NCBI GenBank assembly: GCA_028023455.1
Contig: JAQFVV010000501.1
Span: 188,001 to 252,000 of the forward strand
Source of the DNA: Epiperipatus broadwayi
Taxonomy: Eukaryota; Onychophora; Udeonychophora; Euonychophora; Peripatidae
Reading direction: 5' to 3'
Length of the DNA stretch: 64,000 nucleotides
Part shown: positions 61,646 to 64,000 of the stretch, in pieces
How positions within the stretch are numbered: the stretch's first letter is position 1
How the letters are laid out: each line of letters starts with the position of its first letter
Notes under the pieces: model-generated
Database searches by the model: none
The model's input: the letters and a program-made list of their open reading frames with translations, nothing else
What the model was told of the DNA's origin: nothing
Translations under genes and position numbers: made by a program

Positions 61646-62264
61646 ATGATTTCTATATGTGTGTTTTTTATGTGAAAATTTTCTTATATGAGGTTTTTTT
61701 ATGTAAAGATTGGTTACATGGATGTTTAATATCTGTGTTTAATTGGTTTATAGATAAATAATTAGTTATAAATTATTGTACTTTGCACTAACTATAATTT
61801 TTTTAAAATGTATAAGTATTTTAGTTTTTAATGAATATTAATGTGAGCACAGCTATTTTTTGTGTGTGAGCATAGTTTAATTTTTCTATGTATGCACATA
61901 TGTATAATATTTTAATTTTTAATTTTGGATTTTTTATTTTTATATTTATTTTAATTTAAATAGAATTTAAGCTTGATTAGGAGGGAATGTAGTTTTTTTT
62001 TTTTTGTTTGAATTTTGTCATTGATTGGGTAGATATTCTGTGTTAGATTTTGTGACCAATCAGGGGGGTTTTGTTAAATTTTTAATCTTTTACCAAATCT
62101 GTAATTTTTGATTATCGCCATTTTACTGTGTATTTTTTTTTCTTTCTGATGAAAACCAGTCCTCTGGTTGAAATATTATATTATTTATTGGATTTATAAG
62201 TCTTTATTTTTTTGTTTTTATATGTATTTCCTTTGGTTAGTTTGTTATATATTAATATTTTGAT
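61646..62264 (+). repeat. PLE inter-unit (terminal-repeat) region B/C
   Basis: Homologous to 56,860-57,482 and 5,365-5,967. It runs from the ORF2 stop of unit B to the ORF1 ATG of unit C. The length differs from the A/B region mainly by poly(T) and TTTTAATC copy number. Confidence 0.85.
62146..62173 (+). ncRNA. Hammerhead-like core, PLE unit B/C
   Basis: CTGATGA at 62,146-62,152, extra A, AACCAG/CTGGTT stem with TCCT loop, GAAA ending at 62,173. It lies about 90 bp before the ORF1 ATG. Stem I and the cleavage triplet are not convincing by eye. Confidence 0.4.
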
Positions 62265-63485
62265 ATGGATTTATTACTGACTAAAGAGAGTAAGACTTTA
62301 TTGTCACTTAGCCACGTGGCGTTCATAGGCGATTCATTGCTAAAATTTGTACATAATTTTTTTCCAAAATTTAATACTCAAGATGGTGTACAAATTAGTT
62401 ATAGACGAGGAGCTTCCATTCTGGACGGTATTGATCTTTTTAACAAATTAATTAATAAGCATAACATTAAGTTTTTGTTCGTTCATCTTGGATCTAACAA
62501 TATTTTTTCGTTTAGAAATAACGAATATGTGCAGATTTTGAAATTGATTCGACATATACGTACTTATTCACCGGAGATTACAATTATAATTTCTCAAGTT
62601 TTACCACAATTGCAGAATAAATACTACCCAATGGATCGGATTAAATTGAGAATTATTAATGAAAAAATATTTGCATTCAATAGACATTGTCATTTTTTAA
62701 GTTATACGCATCATAATGTATTTTTCTTACAGCATACGGATTTTATAAAAAGAGAGAATCTTTTTAGATTTTTAGCCCGTGATGGCCGTCATTTGAACAT
62801 GTATGGAGCTAGATGCTTAGCGGACGGTTTTAAATACATAATGTCCTTGATGGGATGTAACAGAGTTTATAAAGTAAATTCAGTGTTGAGTGCGAGGGAA
62901 TATAGTTTTGCTAATGTTGGAAATCAAATGGAAGCTGTGTTGACATGTGAAATGGGGACGCAGACTGAAATATGTAATTGTCAGGAATCGCAAATTATTA
63001 TACCGCGTGATACTAATGGGATCCCAATAGATGTTGAACAATCTTGCCTGCCAGGGAACGTTTTGGAGGAATCATTACGGGATAGATCTCCAAAAGTTTT
63101 TAAAGAAGATCATACTCAACGTAAAGATGATTCTTTAGACCTTTCATTGGATGATATAATTTGTAACATTTCCAAACAGAAGAACTTTTTAACAATGACT
63201 ATTTCTGATGTTCAACAGATTGATGGTTTTGCTGCTTCAGATCAACATATAGATGGTGGTAAAGGAGATCTGGGTAATTTAGAGGTGGGTGTAGTTAACC
63301 AAATAGATAATGGATTGATAATTGGCACTGATTTTAATACAATATCTAGCGTAGATACAGAGTTTGATATTAATAGGGATTATTCTAGTAAACAACATTT
63401 ACAGGGTCTAACATTAATTAATACAGGGGCAATCCCTAAACGTTTTTCTAGACGTCTAAATAATAAGCAGGTTATAAGTAATTGA
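62265..63485 (+). CDS. PLE ORF1: SGNH (GDSL-type) hydrolase-like protein, intact
   Basis: This is an intact 406-aa ORF starting at ATG right after the terminal region. Residues 1-200 form an SGNH hydrolase-like domain: FIGDSLL (Ser24), RRGAS (Gly49), HLGSNN (Gly76, Asn78) and DGRHLN (Asp173, His176), the four-block order of the family. Such enzymes are esterases or acetylhydrolases. Related domains are known in ORF1 of CR1-type LINEs and in some DIRS-like and giant rotifer PLE-related elements. Residues 210-406 are acidic, Ser/Asp-rich, include TCEMGTQTEICNC with three Cys, and show no known fold. The role in transposition is unknown. The stop is TGA followed by C, and the frame continues open into ORF2. 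No signal peptide or membrane segment is evident. Confidence 0.88.
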   Translation: MDLLLTKESKTLLSLSHVAFIGDSLLKFVHNFFPKFNTQDGVQISYRRGASILDGIDLFNKLINKHNIKFLFVHLGSNNIFSFRNNEYVQILKLIRHIRTYSPEITIIISQVLPQLQNKYYPMDRIKLRIINEKIFAFNRHCHFLSYTHHNVFFLQHTDFIKRENLFRFLARDGRHLNMYGARCLADGFKYIMSLMGCNRVYKVNSVLSAREYSFANVGNQMEAVLTCEMGTQTEICNCQESQIIIPRDTNGIPIDVEQSCLPGNVLEESLRDRSPKVFKEDHTQRKDDSLDLSLDDIICNISKQKNFLTMTISDVQQIDGFAASDQHIDGGKGDLGNLEVGVVNQIDNGLIIGTDFNTISSVDTEFDINRDYSSKQHLQGLTLINTGAIPKRFSRRLNNKQVISN

Positions 63486-63497
63486 CAAACATTACAT
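63477..63497 (+). promoter_or_regulatory. In-frame TGA between ORF1 and ORF2, candidate readthrough site
   Basis: AGTAAT TGA CAAACA: the stop is followed by C, a context that favours leaky termination in eukaryotes. ORF2 is in the same frame and directly follows. The same stop occurs at 2,419-2,421, 53,915-53,917 and 58,701-58,703. In every copy 222 nt lie between the stop and the TTG AAA GAT landmark. Confidence 0.5.
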
Positions 63498-64000
63498 AGT
63501 ACATCGTTTCTTAAACTTAGGAAATTATATGATAAATTAGTTAGATATAGACAACATATTAGTAATTTTGCATATTTTATTAACAATAACATAATTCCTA
63601 AAGGCCTCAGAATAAAAATTATTGCTAACATAGACCAATTTCCTAGGGAACATGCAATTAAATGGGATAATACAATAAGAGAAGCATCTGTTGCATTAAT
63701 ACATATTTTGAAAGATGCATTTTTGGTAAAACTTAAATTAATTGAAAAAGAAATTATACATTTTGGTAGTTGTAATTTAATGAATATAGATGAACAGAAG
63801 GAATTACAGGAATGGGTTTTTTTGAGAGAGAAGTTATTGGTGAAGAAATTTCATAATAAAATATATCATTGGTTCAAAGTTATGGGTAATGAGCCAAGAT
63901 TTGAATTAGTTACTAATCAGTCACAAACACTAATTAATTGTATGACTTCTGATAATCATACTGTGTCAGATATTTCTACATCGGATATGATTCCAATTGA
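63486..64000 (+). CDS. PLE ORF2, N-terminal part, cut by the window edge
   Basis: Open without lesion from the codon after the ORF1 TGA to the end of the window (171 codons). It starts QTLHSTSFLKLRKLYDKLVR, runs through the IIPKGLRIKI and WVFLREKLLVKKFHNKIYHW regions, and reaches MTSDNHTVSDIST. No in-frame ATG occurs until 63,780, codon 99. The region is basic and helical-looking, as in the N-terminal part of PLE proteins before the RT. The RT and endonuclease must lie beyond the window. If the rest is intact, this is the best candidate for an active copy. Confidence 0.85.

Larger units (their letters stand above)
53187..64000 (+). mobile_element. Head-to-tail array of three Penelope-like elements
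   Basis: Unit A (53,187-57,482) is 5'-truncated inside ORF1. Unit B (57,483-62,264) is full length at 4,782 bp. Unit C (62,265 to beyond the window) starts with an intact ORF1. The units follow each other without any host DNA between them; the region between an ORF2 stop and the next ORF1 start is about 620 bp. Sequence differences between units are few. PLEs are known for tandem copies in which the upstream one is truncated, and this array shows it with at least three members. The downstream limit lies outside the window. Confidence 0.92.

Noticed and set aside
62146-62300. Full PLE hammerhead using AAAGAG in ORF1 as the stem I partner of TTCTTT
   Set aside because: The pairing is possible but the preceding bases do not give an NUH triplet and the distance is long; probably chance.

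Overview
This window looks like AT-rich intergenic DNA from an animal nuclear genome. There are no dense operons, no recognisable host gene, and many decayed retroelements, foldback elements, tRNA-derived SINE-like sequences and microsatellites. The mix of an endonuclease-bearing Penelope-like element (PLE), RTE and Jockey-type LINE relics, very long tetranucleotide arrays and palindromic dispersed repeats would suit a mollusc, perhaps a cephalopod. That taxonomic guess is inference and was not checked.

The only well-preserved protein-coding DNA belongs to one PLE family. One decayed copy lies at 1,614-5,967; its 5' end is replaced by an inverted copy of its own 3' region. Three head-to-tail copies fill 53,187-64,000: A is 5'-truncated, B is full length (unit 4,782 bp), and C runs off the window. 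Each full unit encodes an SGNH-hydrolase-like ORF1 (406 aa, catalytic-type Ser24, Asn78, Asp173 and His176). A single in-frame TGA follows, then a long ORF2 with a PLE reverse transcriptase (YIDD box), a CX2CX4CX2C cluster and a C-terminal GIY-YIG endonuclease. All four copies keep ORF1 and ORF2 in the same frame across the TGA, and ORF2 has no ATG for 98 codons after it. Stop-codon readthrough to a polyprotein is therefore a credible hypothesis. Copy C shows no lesion in its visible part.

Between about 6 and 53 kb lies a graveyard of repeats. Family A (a palindromic repeat, with copies near 1.2, 10.4, 11.3, 16.4, 17.5, 37.5, 41.3 and 49.9 kb) and family B (near 0.4, 12.3, 12.9, 31.9, 32.3 and 49.3 kb) are the main dispersed families. 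Family B carries what reads as a hammerhead ribozyme: CTGATGA, a perfect 6-bp stem II, GAAA, an ATC cleavage triplet and a pairing stem I. Looser hammerhead-like motifs recur in the PLE terminal region and in several solitary PLE-end-like sequences. Other items are LINE relics (8.5-8.9, 35.0-36.8, 38.3-38.9, 39.4-41.2 and 42.85-43.15 kb), a gag-like and LTR-edge fragment (43.3-44.2 kb), a possible 2-kb solo LTR (25.0-27.0 kb), several TIR/foldback elements, tandem repeats with 132-bp and 270-bp units, and a 358-bp GATA/GGCA/GGTA/GATG mosaic array.

Most of the remaining sequence is AT-rich with short chance ORFs and no supported gene.
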